Shown piece by piece: positions 47,874-60,036 of a DNA stretch of 64,000 nucleotides; positions within the stretch are counted from its first letter, which is position 1; every line of letters starts with the position of its first letter. Both the position numbers and the translations under genes were made by a program. The notes beneath the pieces were generated by a model. That model was not told the origin of the DNA. It saw only the letters and a program-made list of their open reading frames with translations, and ran no database searches. Origin of the DNA: Daucus carota subsp. sativus (lineage: Eukaryota > Streptophyta > Magnoliopsida > Apiales > Apiaceae); the NCBI RefSeq assembly GCF_001625215.2, contig NC_030389.2, positions 43,203,454 to 43,267,453 on the forward strand. Direction: 5' to 3'.

Positions 47874-48316
47874 ATGAAGTATACCATGAGTATTTGTTTT
47901 AAAATTTTAATATTCTCTCAATTTCATTATTTACATTCTATGCCACATATCACACCGTAATTTGAGAACGAATGTTCAATTTTGTTATATTTCAGCTTAT
48001 TTTAAACGATGTCATAACAATTTTACAACGACCAAACAAAATATCATTATTATTATTTAAATAATTTATAATTAGAACTAAATCAATTTTATAATATTTT
48101 GAAATTCAATTATGTTGAATAGGATATCATTATTTGAATTCGATTAAATTGATATTGATTAAAATATGAATATTAAAATTGGAGTTGGGCTGGGATTATA
48201 ACGAATCCGTCCGGATCTCTCTAAAATTAAATCCAAATAATTTTGAGTCTTAAATCCAAATCTCTCAAATTTAAATTAAATCGAATATTTTTCGGATTTT
48301 TAGTTTTTATGTATAA

Positions 48317-48556
48317 TACTCCTTCCGTCCCATGAGATTGTATACAGTTTCTTTTTTGGCACGTCCCATCAATTGTATACATACCAAAAATAATAAACTT
48401 TTATAATATAATAAATTTAACTATACACCCACTACCTTCTTCCGCTACACCCACTTTTTACATTAAATATTAATAATTTCAATATAAAATTACACTTTTT
48501 CTTTAACATCAGTGCCACTTCCCGTACGTATACTAATGAACGAGACTCAGGGAGTA
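48317..48556. mobile_element. Stowaway-like MITE upstream of the CIR1-like gene
   Basis: TA-flanked; left CTCCTTCCGTCCCATGAGAT, right inverse ending GAGACTCAGGGAG. It ends about 140 bp before the start codon. Confidence 0.75.
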
Positions 48557-48698
48557 TAGATTACCTAAAGTCGAGCGAAATATTGAATTGGATTCGGATT
48601 GTTTTGACATGGAGTCGGGTATTTTGAAGTGACACTGTTACAATTTACAAACCCTTCTTTTTCAATCGATAAACGAACGAAATTAGGGCAAAACAGAA

Positions 48699-51600
48699 AT
48701 GGACGAAGAGGAAAGAGGGCCAAAGCTGAGCAAGAGATTCACAGACAACAAAGATGGAGAAGTTGATTACAAAACCAAATCAGGCACAGCCTGGTCCCAC
48801 AATTTCCTCAATCAAAAGCCATGGCATCCTCTCTCTTATCCCAATCAGCGTCGCAAGTGGATCGCTGAGCAGACCCATGCCCAACGTGATCGGAGAGCTG
48901 AAGAAGTTGCTCGTGAGGTAAATGGGTCATGTTTTTTTCAAGAATCTTGAGTGCCCTTTTGGTTGGTTTTGAGTTATTTGGTTTGTTTGTTTGATGGGTC
49001 TTGTTTTTGGTGAAATATGAGTACCCTTTTGTTGAATTTGGCTAATTTGGTTGGTATGGTTTTGTTTGTGCAGTATGCTCAGGAGCAGGAGTTTTTTCGA
49101 CAGACGGCTCTTGTTTCGAAGAAAGAGAAGGAGAAGGTGAGCATATAATGTGAATTTGAGCATATGTATATGAGTATGATCCTCTAATATGTAATGTGAA
49201 TATGTTCACTGAAATTTTTAGTTGGAATAGTAGTATATTTGGTTCTGACCTTTGTATTGAAGTTTTTTGAAGTTAGTTACTATATTTATTAATTCGAAAC
49301 GAAAATCGGGTACACGTCTACAGCTTAGTTATGGTGTGATTACTTTATGCTTAGGAGAATCATCAAATTATAGGCATATGTAAATCCCAACAAGTACTAA
49401 TATTATATTGGTTAATTTATGTAGAATAGTGGAGAAATGCAGACTTGTACCAAGTTTATAAACGCGACTATTTGTTTTTGTGATGTGATATATTTAATTG
49501 ATTAATCGGTTACTTTTAAATGTTTAGATGGAGATGATGAAAGCTGTCAGCTTTATGTATATTCGCCCGCCTGGTTATGATCCAGAGAGCGCTAAAGCTG
49601 CAGAAATTGCTGAAAATACAAAGAAGCAGGAGGCAGACAACCCTTCTCAAGATCCAGCATCAAATGCAGACTCTGCTGCAATGTAGGCTCATGCACTAGA
49701 GGGCTTCATTTGCTCTAAAAGTGGCGTTTGTGACTATCAAGTTGCTGACATCATCATTATATGTTTTAATCATTAAGTGTCTTTAATTTAAAAATAAAAC
49801 TCCTCTTGTAGGCCTTCAGACTTACCTGCTGCAGCCGAAGAAAAGAAGAAAAAGAGGGTAAAAGACATTTATGGCCGTGCTTTACCAACAGAAGAACAGT
49901 TCGATATTTTAAAAAATGCCCCAAGGTATTTCTAGTCTCTAGAACGAAATCAAATTTGTTTCTAGGTTTTGTTGCTGCTATGATGAACAGTGATTACATC
50001 CATCATCCATGGCATTCAGAATATAATTTGCATTCTGTATAGTCGGTCTTATCATGATGCCCTGCTTCAGTTAGATACATGTTTAGGAATATTAGGAACA
50101 TAGAAAGCTTGTACCCTAGCTTAACAGTACCTGGTGTTGAACAGCTTTGTCTAATGAGATTCTAGCTCTAAATATCCACCGTATCATGCTTAAGACGAGT
50201 TAAAACCTTTTTCTTCATGAATAGTGGGATAGTCTCTGTACCTATATGCAACACATGTCTCGGATGGAAAAATGATATGGTCTACATCTAAACCATGTAC
50301 ATCACAAGTATATTAGTGGTGTAGACATATATACCTATCAGAAAATGCCACTGTCAACTTGATTGAAAAGTTTTTATATAGCGGATGTCAGAACACTTCT
50401 TAAACAGAAAAATAGTATTTACGGTTATAATGCATTTAGATCTATAGTATGTATGGACTATGGTCCTGCTATTGTCTAGAGCATTCTTAGGCCTTGTTTG
50501 TTCAGGGTAATAAGGAATCCGGTACGTGCCACTTTTGGCGATCCAGATCGTCTGTCCCCCATCATGGTACAAAAGTGACCCAAATTGTTGGGGGTCACGG
50601 TCCAAGTCACTGCTAGTGACACATAAGAACATGCTTGATTCCTATTACAGATGGAACAAATCTACGTCTATGCCTTTTCTTTGTGTGTATCTATATGTAA
50701 TATGTATACATGTCTTGCTGGCTGTATTGCAGACAACAAAACATGCCTCTCCAGATCTGCAATTTGGCTAAGGGCTGCAAAGTATTTCCTTGTTAAACCC
50801 CATATCTGGCCCAACATATTCAGGCCCCAGCCTATATTAGTTTAAAAGCCCAAAGCTATCATATTTCAATTTCACGGTCCTATACTTGTCATAAAGTGAG
50901 GCCCAAATACCTTGAAACCTTAAATAAATAATAATCATATTAATACACAAAGTACAATGATTTTGATAATAACTGTGTATATTAGTAATTAAAAAATATT
51001 TACATTATAACTAACATATGCATATTATTACTACAAAATACTAGATATACCTAATATGATGTTTCGCGTATCTGTTTTTGTACCTAATATGGAATCGAAC
51101 CCCATCTTCTATAACGCCGCGTTTGTTTCATCATATTGTGGTTCCTAGAAATTCCTGCGAACCAAGTTACATTAATATAGTTCTTAACGAAACGAATTTT
51201 TTTTTATGATGTGTTTTTTGGTTCACTACTGTGTAACTAGAAGTTGCACATTTAGTTTTGATAATTTACAATATTATTATAATTAAATGGACTAACTAAT
51301 TTGTGGTTCAATAAGATGGCTAGGTATCTAGTTTCCTTGGTTTTGGACAAACTCCAGGTACCTTGAAACGGGACAAGTTCACCTCTAAAATCATGTAACG
51401 TAACCAAACAAAATAACTCCATCTAGTTCCAAGGAACTTATAGTTATGTCATTGGGTTACATCAAAACAAACAAGGCCTTTGTGTGTTAGCCCAACTTAA
51501 AACCTTTAGATTTGAAGCATCTGAACCGAGCATTAAGTTTAATGTGATTCTTCCAGGATGGACACAGGTATGATTGCACGAGCAAGACCATTTGGAATTG

Positions 51601-53344
51601 AAATACGCAATGTGAAGTGTTTAAGATGTGGAAATTATGGACATCAAAGCGGTGATCGGGAATGTCCGTTGAAGGACACTATAATGCCTAATGAAGAGAG
51701 TCGACTTAAAAGAGATGACCCATTAACAGTAATATTGGATCGCACTGATGCATCAGAGGTGATTTTGCTTGCTTGTCAGCTTTGTGAATTTTCTTGAAGA
51801 TATTGTATAATCTTGTCTAAATGATTGTCACATTACTTTATCTTGTTAAATTAACTTGAATCTTACTACTGCACTTAATTCAGTAGGAATTTTCCGATTT
51901 AAAGAAAATTTTAATCATGCAAATTGATCCAAGAACTTAATAAAATTATAGTATAAAATGAATAGCCAAGATTTTAGAACATTAGTCTATAAGTAGGCGC
52001 ATGGTGCATGAACACATGTACTTGTTGCACTGTTCATAATTTTTGTTGTTTTGAGTGATATCAAATTTGGCTAATTTGGAGAAAGAACTAATTGAAATTA
52101 TATGTAGTAACATAATCTGGATATATGACCTAAATTGAAATTATAACGTTGTACTGAATAGCCAAGAAAGATTCCAGAATTTTGGTCTCTACAGCTGTAG
52201 ACCGTGTTCAGTATCAAGGTGTATTTACAGATGCTCAGTTGTTGCATTGGTCATAGTTAATTGCTTCTTTGAGTCATGATATAAGTCGCAATATGTGAAA
52301 TGCTTCAATAACGGTCGGAATTTAGCAATGAAATTTAAATATATGCATTGGGTCATACATTTTGTGTTTGCTACTTTGTATACATCTGTTTTGGTTTTTA
52401 TATTAGAGTGGGATGAATACTAGTCAAGCTTTTCTGTATTATTTCCCATATCCTGTGCTTATAAATGATATAAGAACTACATTATGGTATTTAATGTGGA
52501 GTGCTTTGTCTTGCAGCCCTTGAAGTGGGAACTGAAGCAAAAGCCAGGTATGAGTCCACCCCGTGGTGGATTCGATCCTGATGATCCGAACCAGCAGATA
52601 GTTGCTGAAGATATATTTGATGAATATGGAGGTAAGTTCAACTACTGTTGACATCTTTCTTTCATCAACTTGATTCAAATACATGATGTTGAACATATGT
52701 TGATTCTAATTCCGATCCGGGGTCTAGGATTCTTAAGTGAGCAGAACATACCTGAATTATTGGCCAACTTCTCCTCAAGCAAGTCTAAAAACAAGAAGTC
52801 GAGTAGCAAGAGGAAGCACAAAAGACTCACGTCACCCCATATTGCGGAGATTAGAGATCGCGAGGAAGAGAAAGTGTCTTCGGATAGTGATGGCAGAAGG
52901 AAGTCAAAGAAGAGGGAAGAAAATAAGGCAGAAAAGAAACAGAAGCGAAAACTATATGAAGCAGATAAACCAGAAGATTCCGGAGTTAATAGGCGACATA
53001 GGAGCAGAAGCAAAAGACGGTATCCAAGTTCTTCTGAAAGCACAGACTCCGACTTGAAACATCGACATAAACAGAGCAGAAGCAGAAGACACTCTTGTGA
53101 AAGTTCATCTTCTGATGAGAAACATCGACATAAACAGAGCAGGAGCAGTAGACATCTAAGTTCATTTGAAAGTTCAGATTCCGATGGGAAGCATCAACAT
53201 AAACAGAGCAGAAGCAAAAGACATCATCCAAGTAATTCTGAACTTTTAAATTCTGGTCGGAAACATAGACATAAACATAGCAGAAGTAAAAGACATTATT
53301 CAAGTCCTGAAACTTCAGATTCCATTGATGAATCTAGACAGTAA
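48699..53344 (+). CDS. CIR1-like protein (CIR N-terminal domain, zinc knuckle, RS-rich tail)
   Basis: Seven exons in phase: 48699-48917, 49074-49136, 49528-49682, 49812-49925, 51557-51758, 52517-52631 and 52728-53344, giving 494 aa. The N-terminus has the CIR_N motif (LNQKPWHPLSYPNQRRKWIA and AEEVAREYAQEQEFFRQ). YIRPPGYDPESAKAAEIA and RVKDIYGRALPTEEQFDIL follow, then a CX2CX4HX6C zinc knuckle (C205, C208, H213, C220) and KWELKQKPGMSPPRGGFDPD. The end is a long basic Ser/Arg/His tail. Human CIR1 is a corepressor partner that also binds splicing factors, and the plant relative At2g44200 is annotated the same way; a nuclear, splicing-related role is inferred. The tail contains about five units of roughly 22 residues with KHRHKQSRSRRH cores, a coding minisatellite. 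Intron 4 (1.6 kb) carries a hAT-like element. Confidence 0.9.
50489..51481. mobile_element. hAT-like non-autonomous element in intron 4 of the CIR1-like gene
   Basis: AGGCCTTGTTTGTTC at the left and its inverse (AAACAAACAAGGCCTT) at the right enclose about 990 bp without a transposase. A second GCGTTTGTTTCATC edge at about 51119 suggests another insertion inside. No clear 8-bp target duplication was seen. Confidence 0.65.
53020..53300 (+). repeat. Coding minisatellite in the RS tail
   Basis: Imperfect units of about 66 bp, each with AAACAKAGCAGAAGCARAAG-like text after CATCGACAT. They encode the KHRHKQSRS repeats of the CIR1-like tail. Confidence 0.75.
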
Positions 53345-53849
53345 ACATCATAATCACCGAAGTTATTACAGGCACCGTCATCGACAACCATCAGAATCGT
53401 TATCGGGATAATATTTTACATGAACATTTTTCTCTTGTTTCGATTTTGGCAAGGCAGATAGAATCCTATAATTTTCGTGTCCAATTAATTGATCAATCTA
53501 TGTATTTCTTCTCAAGTTTTAGGTAACATAAGCCCCTTTCTTTCTGATCTCAGTTACTTTCACTCCTAAATTTTTATGGAAAAGAAAGAGACAGAATGGT
53601 GAAAAGCTGCCCTTCAAGTGGTATATATCATCCTCTTACACGTTTGCATGCCCTTAATGTAGATTTATTCACGCGACCAAGGGCTAATATGTATCTGTGA
53701 AAGACGTTAAATTCATATATTTCAAAATAAGTAGCAAGGCAATATATGTTAACCACACCAGTATTGAAAATTTGTCATTAATAAACATGTAACTATGTAA
53801 TGTCCCCAGGCCCAGCTGCATGACTTTATGTTGCATTATCACAGCATAT
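53345..53849. other. 3' flank of the CIR1-like gene
   Basis: Probable 3' UTR, then spacer with no recognised feature. Confidence 0.3.
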
Positions 53850-54159
53850 ATTCCTCCCTCCGTCCCCCTCAATTGTTTACATTGGAGGGGGACACGGAGA
53901 CCAAGACAATGTATGAAAAATGAGTAAAGTTAGATGAAAAGTGGGTAAAGTGGTGGGATCTATCAATATTTAATAATAGATTTGAGATAGTGGAGGAAAG
54001 TAGTGGGTGTAATAGTAGTTTTTATTGTTAAATATGAGATGGTGGGGGAAGATAGTGGGTGTAATGATGAGAAAAACTTACTATTTATGGTAATGTAAAG
54101 AAATGAGAGGGACATCCCAAAATAGTAACCGTAAACAAATGAGAGGGACAAAGGGAGTA
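53850..54159. mobile_element. Stowaway-like MITE
   Basis: Left CCTCCCTCCGTCCCCCTCAA, right inverse ending GAGAGGGACAAAGGGAG-TA. About 310 bp. Confidence 0.8.
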
Positions 54160-54704
54160 TGATTTTCGAGAATCAAGTAAATCTGTTGGCTGTGATTTTT
54201 ATTTTACTTTTTTTGGGTCAGGAGTAGCGTGTGATATTTGTGGGTGTTGCCGTGTTGGTCCTCTATTACAATTTTAATAAATAATGTCCAAAATATCGCA
54301 TTTTATAAAAGTGAACCAAATATCACATCATACGCAATTCAAAGTTAAGTTGTGTTTATACAAAACACCACATCATATAGCGTTTGGACAAATAATTTAT
54401 TTTTTATTTTTCTAAAATAAAAAAAAATCGCTACCAAAAGTGGCGTTATAGTTTCAATACGCTACTTTATTTGGGTGTTAGCACCCATCATCATAATATC
54501 ATCATTAATATCCAAAATATTATGAATATTATGATCAGAAAAAATGTCTCGAATACCATTTATTAACGCAAGATCGTGTAGCGTTTTGGGTTATTTCAAA
54601 AACGCTAAATTGTCTGGCGTTTTCAAAATTGAAAACACTAAAGTATTCAGTGTTATTACTAGCTGATATTTGGGACAATCTTTTTCAACTATATTATTGT
54701 AAGC

Positions 54705-54705
<1 letters not shown>
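54160..54705. other. AT-rich spacer
   Basis: Contains an imperfect palindrome at about 54488-54540 (CATCATAATATCATC against ATTATGAATATTATGAT) and GCGTTTT-containing repeats. No coding sequence was recognised. Confidence 0.3.

Positions 54706-54752
<47 letters not shown>
54706..54752. repeat. (TA)n microsatellite
   Basis: Uninterrupted TA repeat of about 47 bp on the left side of the TIR element at 54753. Confidence 0.95.
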
Positions 54753-54754
<2 letters not shown>

Positions 54755-55173
54755 CCAACAATCCAGAGAGGGACTCCTTATATAGAGTTACATAGTGCGC
54801 CACTATAAATCATCAATTTTATTATAAATTCTGTTATAGAATACATATAAAACGTGATTCTAATATAAAATACTATAAAATAAATCTATTTTAAGTAATT
54901 TAACACTTAAAATTTGATTAAAAAAAGTATATTTTCGAAACTGATTCTACAACAGAATAATTCTGGATGATTATTATTCTGTTATGGAATCATGTTGAGA
55001 AATTGCATAATTTTAGATGATTTTTGGAATAAAAAAATTGTATAACTTCGTTTTCGGTTTAATAATCAAAATTTGCAATTATATTTCATAAAAAATATAA
55101 TAGAATATATATTGTGTATATATTTATAATGGTGTGCTACGTAACTCCATATAAGAGGGTATGTTATGGAGTG

Positions 55174-55180
<7 letters not shown>
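54753..55180. mobile_element. TIR element embedded in (TA)n
   Basis: The left arm (CTTATATAGAGTTACATAGT, then GCGCCACTATAAAT) and the inverse of the right arm (CTTATATGGAGTTACGTAGC, then ACACCATTATAAAT) match closely over about 40 bp. Both sides are long TA repeats. No coding sequence. The arrangement is like the Micron-type elements reported from rice microsatellites. Confidence 0.7.

Positions 55181-55227
<47 letters not shown>
55181..55227. repeat. (AT)n microsatellite
   Basis: About 47 bp of AT repeat between the two TIR elements. Confidence 0.95.
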
Positions 55228-55230
<3 letters not shown>

Positions 55231-55921
55231 TTACTCCAATAGAAACCTCCTTATCCTAGAAACTAAAAACCAAACTGAAATATCACTAAATCCTAAAGCA
55301 AATACCACTAAATTTTTAAACAACCCCATCTCCATCTCCATCTTCATCAAACCCACCTCCATCTTCACCAACCCCACCTCCACTACCACCACCTCCGTCG
55401 TCGCCTCCTTCATAACCACTACCACCTCTATGCCGCCCACCCCCTCCATAACCACCACCTCCATCTCCATCTCCACCTCCACCTCCATTATTTCTTTAAC
55501 AACACAACCTCCACACCTCCATCTTCACCAGGCCCATCTTAATCGCCGCTTCAACCTCCTTCAGATTCGTTCATACTTCTTTCTCCACCTCGACTCAACT
55601 TCAAAGGCGGAGCCGCCACTATTCCGGCAACGCTCCAACCCCCTACTTCAAGCCGCCCAAACCTCCGCTACAATCATCTTTCCTCCATTTCCACCTTCAC
55701 CTCCACCATCTCCACCACTATCACCACCATCTGAATCGAAAACATGAACAGATCTGGAGATTCTAAGCTGGTTAATATCTGGAGATTGAGTTTTCACTGA
55801 ATTCTGCAGCACAGATCACTAAATCCTAAAGAGATAATCACTAAATTGTACTGAGAATATCACTAACTTGTATTGGTTTCTAGTTTTTATTTTAAAATTG
55901 GTTTCTATTTGATCATGAGCC
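55228..55921. mobile_element. Second (TA)n-flanked element with CCACCTCCATCT-rich core
   Basis: The left edge has ATAGAAACC and TAGAAACTAAAAACCAAACT. The right edge has the inverse (TTGGTTTCTAGTTTTTAT and TTGGTTTCTATT). Text like ATCACTAAATCCTAAAG is also near both ends, in direct orientation. The core, 55320-55745, is pyrimidine-rich triplet repeat (CCACCTCCATCTTCACC) plus a GC-richer stretch (GGCGGAGCCGCCACTATTCC) that could be captured host sequence. A short (TA)n follows. Confidence 0.5.
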
Positions 55922-55934
55922 TATATATATATAT

Positions 55935-57143
55935 GTATGTCAGTATGTGTGTTTTGTGAGATATGGGTCTTTTTTTATTTTATCCTCGATTATTCTTCTT
56001 TCTTTTTTTTTTCAAGAAGTTCAAAACACTATTTTAAGTGGTGTTTGGGTACAGAAGTTGATAAAAAAAAATTCATTTTCCATGCCGTAATGTAGTATAC
56101 CTTTAAATAATGTTTTATATAAAATTCATCTATACTATACTATAATAAGCCAACATGGGTATAATTTGTAGTCCAAGGTTTTAGTTATATTTTTTGGTTT
56201 GGTACTCTGCTTTTGGTACTACAAGTCTACAAATGTGGAGTTTATTAGTATTACATTGTTAAACAGTTTCAAATACTAAAAACACTCATAACAAAACATT
56301 ATCATATAATATTTCATTAAAAAAATTATAATGATGTTATAAATAAAATTATAAATATACAATTTTGAATATCCTTTTTTAACAACAACCTTCATATAAC
56401 TCTTTTTAATTTTAACGTGTTCAATTTCAAGATAAACACGAACCATTACATAACTCTTTTGAGCTCTAATCTTAAAAGTTATTGTTGTCAAAAAAACCAG
56501 GATTACAAAATTATGTTGAAATTCGATTGATTAGATTACTGAATCTTTCAAAGGTATTACACGATCGGTTATGCTTGAAAAAGATTTGAATATTCTGATT
56601 TTTTTTATTTTTAAATCCACGTGTAATAAATTCGGATTAAATATACTAAAATCCTGATATGAAAATATAGTCAGTTAAATAATATAATTTAATTAAAACT
56701 CAATCCACTAATACTAAAATATTAATAAAATGATGTTAAAATTTAAATTTTAAATAATAAATTATGAACTATATATCCGCCCGTGCTTCGCACGGGTTAA
56801 AGGCTAGTATACTAAATATAAAAAGCTTTTGATCTTATCATACGTGCTTCACATTGCTTAAAATTTTGCAAACATATCATTATTTAGTTTTTTGGATTAT
56901 TTCAGACAGACGAGCAATTTTAAACCGTTAAACATAGAATTCGTCGTATTCTCCATCTCTGTCAAGGAGTGGGTGATTTTCAACATATAATAACCATCTC
57001 CATTTCATCGATCTTATCATCAAATCATTCTTTAGTTTTACATGAATGCATTTAAAATGATAATCACACTCATTATTACTCCATTTGTTTAAAACAACAC
57101 TCCAAATGTGAACAAGACATTCGGCATGCTAAAAGACAAGAGG
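55935..57143. other. AT-rich intergenic region
   Basis: No gene recognised. ATATCCGCCCGTGCTTCGCACGGGTT at about 56772 (two halves CCGTGC and GCACGG) forms a compact palindrome, a motif common at ends of plant transposon remnants. Confidence 0.35.
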
Positions 57144-58032
57144 TCAGTTGGTAGACCTTGGCCCTCTTGTCAACATATCTGTGTATCTCTTTATTGAATC
57201 AAGCCTCTGCATTTTCAGCTGCTGCTTGAACCTGTTGATGAAATTTTCTGCCTTGGCATCTACTTGCTCATCTCCCTTAAACGACACCGTTTTCACCACT
57301 TCTTTCACACCTGTTTGTAACATCTCACTTCGATTAGATAATGAGTATTTGAGCCTTTCACAAATACAAGCAAATAAATACTCTCTTCATCCAAAATTAG
57401 ATGAGCTCGTTGATTTTGAGCACGCATTTTAAAGTTCATTGACCGCATAGCTACATTACTTATTTTTAAAATTTTATTTTTGTAAATAAAAATTTAAATA
57501 CGAAATTTTCGTTTACAAAATAAATTTGCTAGCACTTTTTAGGTCGACGTGATTTGTTGGATCCGATATGCATCTAGTTACGGGTTTGAGATGTTATACC
57601 TGTATTCTTCTTCTTCCGCCTCTCCTTGACAGCAGTGATCACTTGCTCCTTGCTCTCCTTCATCACTTGCTCCTTGTTCTCCTTCAACGACACCGTTTCA
57701 AGCGGCTCACTTGCACTCAACTTCTCCTCCGTCGTGGCCGGAACATGAGCATCCTCATGCGAAACCTCTCCGGGAACATGGTGATGTTCATTTTGTGGGT
57801 CAGTGAGTAGGGTTTCTGGGTAGTGATGCTCGAAGTTTCTGAATGAAAAGTTGAGGGACTTGACTCGGGCCAAGAGAGACGAGGATCGGTTGAGGTTGGG
57901 TACTGAGTCATGCTGAACGAGTTGGTGTTTATGAGATCTAGAGTATGAAGCGATGAAAATGGAGATAATTATGAGGTTTAAGAAGAAGAAGAGAAGAGTG
58001 GGGGTGAACCAGCTGGTAATATTGGTATCCAT
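57144..58032 (-). CDS. DUF4408/DUF761 family small membrane protein
   Basis: Two exons, 58032-57600 and 57310-57144, in phase (KKKNT|GVKEVVKTV), giving 199 aa. ATG 58032 starts MDTNITSWFTPTLLFFFLNL, whose hydrophobic stretch (about 12-32) is the DUF4408 signal-anchor. The middle is Ser/Glu/His-rich with no fold visible. The end, VDAKAENFINRFKQQLKMQR, then LDSIKRY, is the plant DUF761 motif. Members are of unknown biochemical function; several are stress- or pathogen-responsive. Topology suggests a single N-terminal membrane anchor with a cytosolic tail. The 289-bp intron carries a Stowaway-like left end (TACTCTCTTCATCC at 57379) without a clear right end. Confidence 0.88.
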
Positions 58033-58230
58033 AGCTAAGTAGACGAGACAAAACAAAGCTGTGCTTGACTAGGAATAGTTTATCAGTTTATGTCTTGTTC
58101 TTATATTGAGGAAAAATGTGATTAGTTCATTGTTGGGATGTCCAAGAGACGTACTTGTATTATATAAAGGAGGAACTTTCCTGGTAAATCCCTGTGGGAA
58201 TAATCAATTGGTTGACATGCAGGAACATAC

Positions 58231-59067
58231 CGCTTGTTTGGGCAAGAAGGCTTCTGATTTTTTTCGATAAGAAGTCGGAATGAAAAACAAAAGTATTTAT
58301 AAGAAGCAGATTGCTAATTTTTAATGTCAGTAAAATTTTATAATATAAAACTCAATCACACACTACAACTATTTTTTCAAATTAAACAATTAAATATAGA
58401 CGATTTCCACCACTCTTTTTACTCTTTCTTATTATTTTATACAATTTTTAAGAGCCGGTAGCATTTATGGTAAATCGAGAACTTTCAATATTTCTTGGAA
58501 AAAGTATTAGTTAGAAATAATTGATAATTTGTTTATCGAATCAAAAATTCTTAATCAATCAAGAATCAAAGAAGATTATTATTCCCTCCATCACGACCAT
58601 TTGTATATGTTCACGTATTTTGAAACTCATGTAAAGTATAATTCAATAATATATTTTTTTAATTTTTTTTAATAAAAGTTTAAATACCAAATTTTTATTT
58701 AGAAAAAAAATTATGAGACTTTATTTTAAAGAAGTCTTAAAAAACGTGTCAAAAAATAAAGTACACGGAGGGATCATATTGTATTATTTTAACTTCAAAA
58801 AAAGTATGTATTGCTCATATGTAAGAAGTTAATTATAAGTAAAAAATAATTTTTAATTTTTATATTTGGATTTTTTTTTTGATATTTAAAATCATATTTA
58901 TAGTGACCTTATACATTTTTGTAAAATTAAATTTTAAAAATAAAATTAAGTTATTAAAAAATTTATGATGTTCAACTTCAACTTATAAACCAAAAATACA
59001 GAAATGATAGGAATAAATTATAGAAATGATAGAAACTTAGAAAAATAAGTTTGGCCAAACAAACCGC
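58231..59067. mobile_element. hAT-like MITE with a nested Stowaway
   Basis: CGCTTGTTTGGGCAAG at the left and the inverse of GGCCAAACAAACCG at the right form the ends. CATAC borders both sides. The inner Stowaway-like element is at 58579-58775. The rest is AT-rich and non-coding. Confidence 0.6.
58579..58775. mobile_element. Stowaway-like MITE nested in a hAT-like element
   Basis: Left TTCCCTCCATCACGACCATT, right GTACACGGAGGGATCAT. The interior (ATACCAAATTTTTATTTAGA) is shared with the 3533 and 28686 elements. Degenerate ends make the exact edges uncertain. Confidence 0.6.
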
Positions 59068-59286
59068 ATACATATCTTACTATTTTATTCAAATATGATG
59101 TGATGATTTTTATGAAAAAATAACAATTATTATAGCCATCAAAATTAGAACTAATCCATAATGTTCTTCATCAAAGATTTTTATAATATACTGAAGATTT
59201 TTAGTCAGATCAAAACATAAAAAAATTAATGAACTAATATAATATATTTGAAAAATTAATCGAATATTTTATAAAAAAAATCATGA

Positions 59287-59459
59287 ATTCTTAGAACGTT
59301 GAAGTAGTAATCAACTATTTACATAGTTTGCCAGCTATTATATGAATTTTTAGAATGTAGAAGTAGTAATCAACATATTCACCTAGTTTGGAGACTAGCT
59401 TGTGGGTTTACTCGGTCCGCACTCAAGAGTAGCGGTTATGTTAAAAAAAAAAAAAAAAA
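59287..59459 (+). mobile_element. SINE family 1, truncated 3' end with local duplication
   Basis: TGGGTTTACTCGGTCCGCAC and AAGAGTAGCGGTTATG plus a 17-A tail (to 59459) match the 3' part of the SINE at 7957. Just upstream, GAAGTAGTAATCAAC and the following TAGTTTG(C/G) block occur twice about 60 bp apart (59295 and 59355), so the 5' junction is duplicated. Confidence 0.65.
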
Positions 59460-59479
59460 CTAACTAGAATATTCTGAAA

Positions 59480-60026
59480 GGGTTAATTATCTAGTTGGTC
59501 AATGAAGTGGGCTCAATGTATCAAGTTGGTCACTGAACTCAAAACGGTATCAAGATGGTCACTAAAATCACCATAAATATCAAACAAGTACCTCGAAATA
59601 TGAGTTCAATCAGTAAAAATATTATTTAGAGAGTTTTACGCATTATTTTTGAATGTTATCATAACCATGTAAAAAGTTATAACTTCTAATATTTATGATA
59701 ATATATTTAGATTTTATCAAGTTTATTTATTATTTATTATATAGTTATTTTCTTTATTTATATTAAAAATAAATAATAAATAAACTTGATAAAATTTAAA
59801 TATATTATCATAAATACTAGAAATCATAACCTTTTACTTGGTTATGACAACATTCAAGAATAATGCGTAAAACTCTCTAAATAATATTTTTACTGATTGA
59901 ACTCATATTTCGAGGTACTTGTTTGATATTTATGGTGATTTTAGTGACTATCTTGATACCGTTTTGAGTTTAGTGACCAACTTGATATATTGAGCCCACT
60001 TCAGTGACCAACTAGATAATTAACCC
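59480..60026. mobile_element. Foldback element with about 265-bp arms and perfect 10-bp target duplication
   Basis: The element starts GGGTTAATTATCTAGTTGGT and ends with the near-perfect inverse (ACCAACTAGATAATTAACCC). The arms stay paired by eye until about 59745/59760, leaving almost no loop. TATTCTGAAA sits at 59470-59479 and again at 60027-60036. Mutator-like ends commonly give 9-10 bp duplications. No protein is encoded, and an RNA copy would fold into one long hairpin. Confidence 0.88.
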
Positions 60027-60036
60027 TATTCTGAAA

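Noticed and set aside
51095-51120. B-box-like GGGGTTCGATTCC on the minus strand
   Set aside because: No matching A box at the right distance; lies within a hAT-like element.
52986-53303. 105-aa antisense frame rich in Cys, Tyr and Val
   Set aside because: Reverse of the RS-tail minisatellite; not an independent gene.
55231-55747. Overlapping plus- and minus-strand open frames rich in Pro/Ser or Glu/Val/Met
   Set aside because: Both arise from one CCACCTCCATCT-type triplet repeat inside a transposon-like element; no domain, no splice context.
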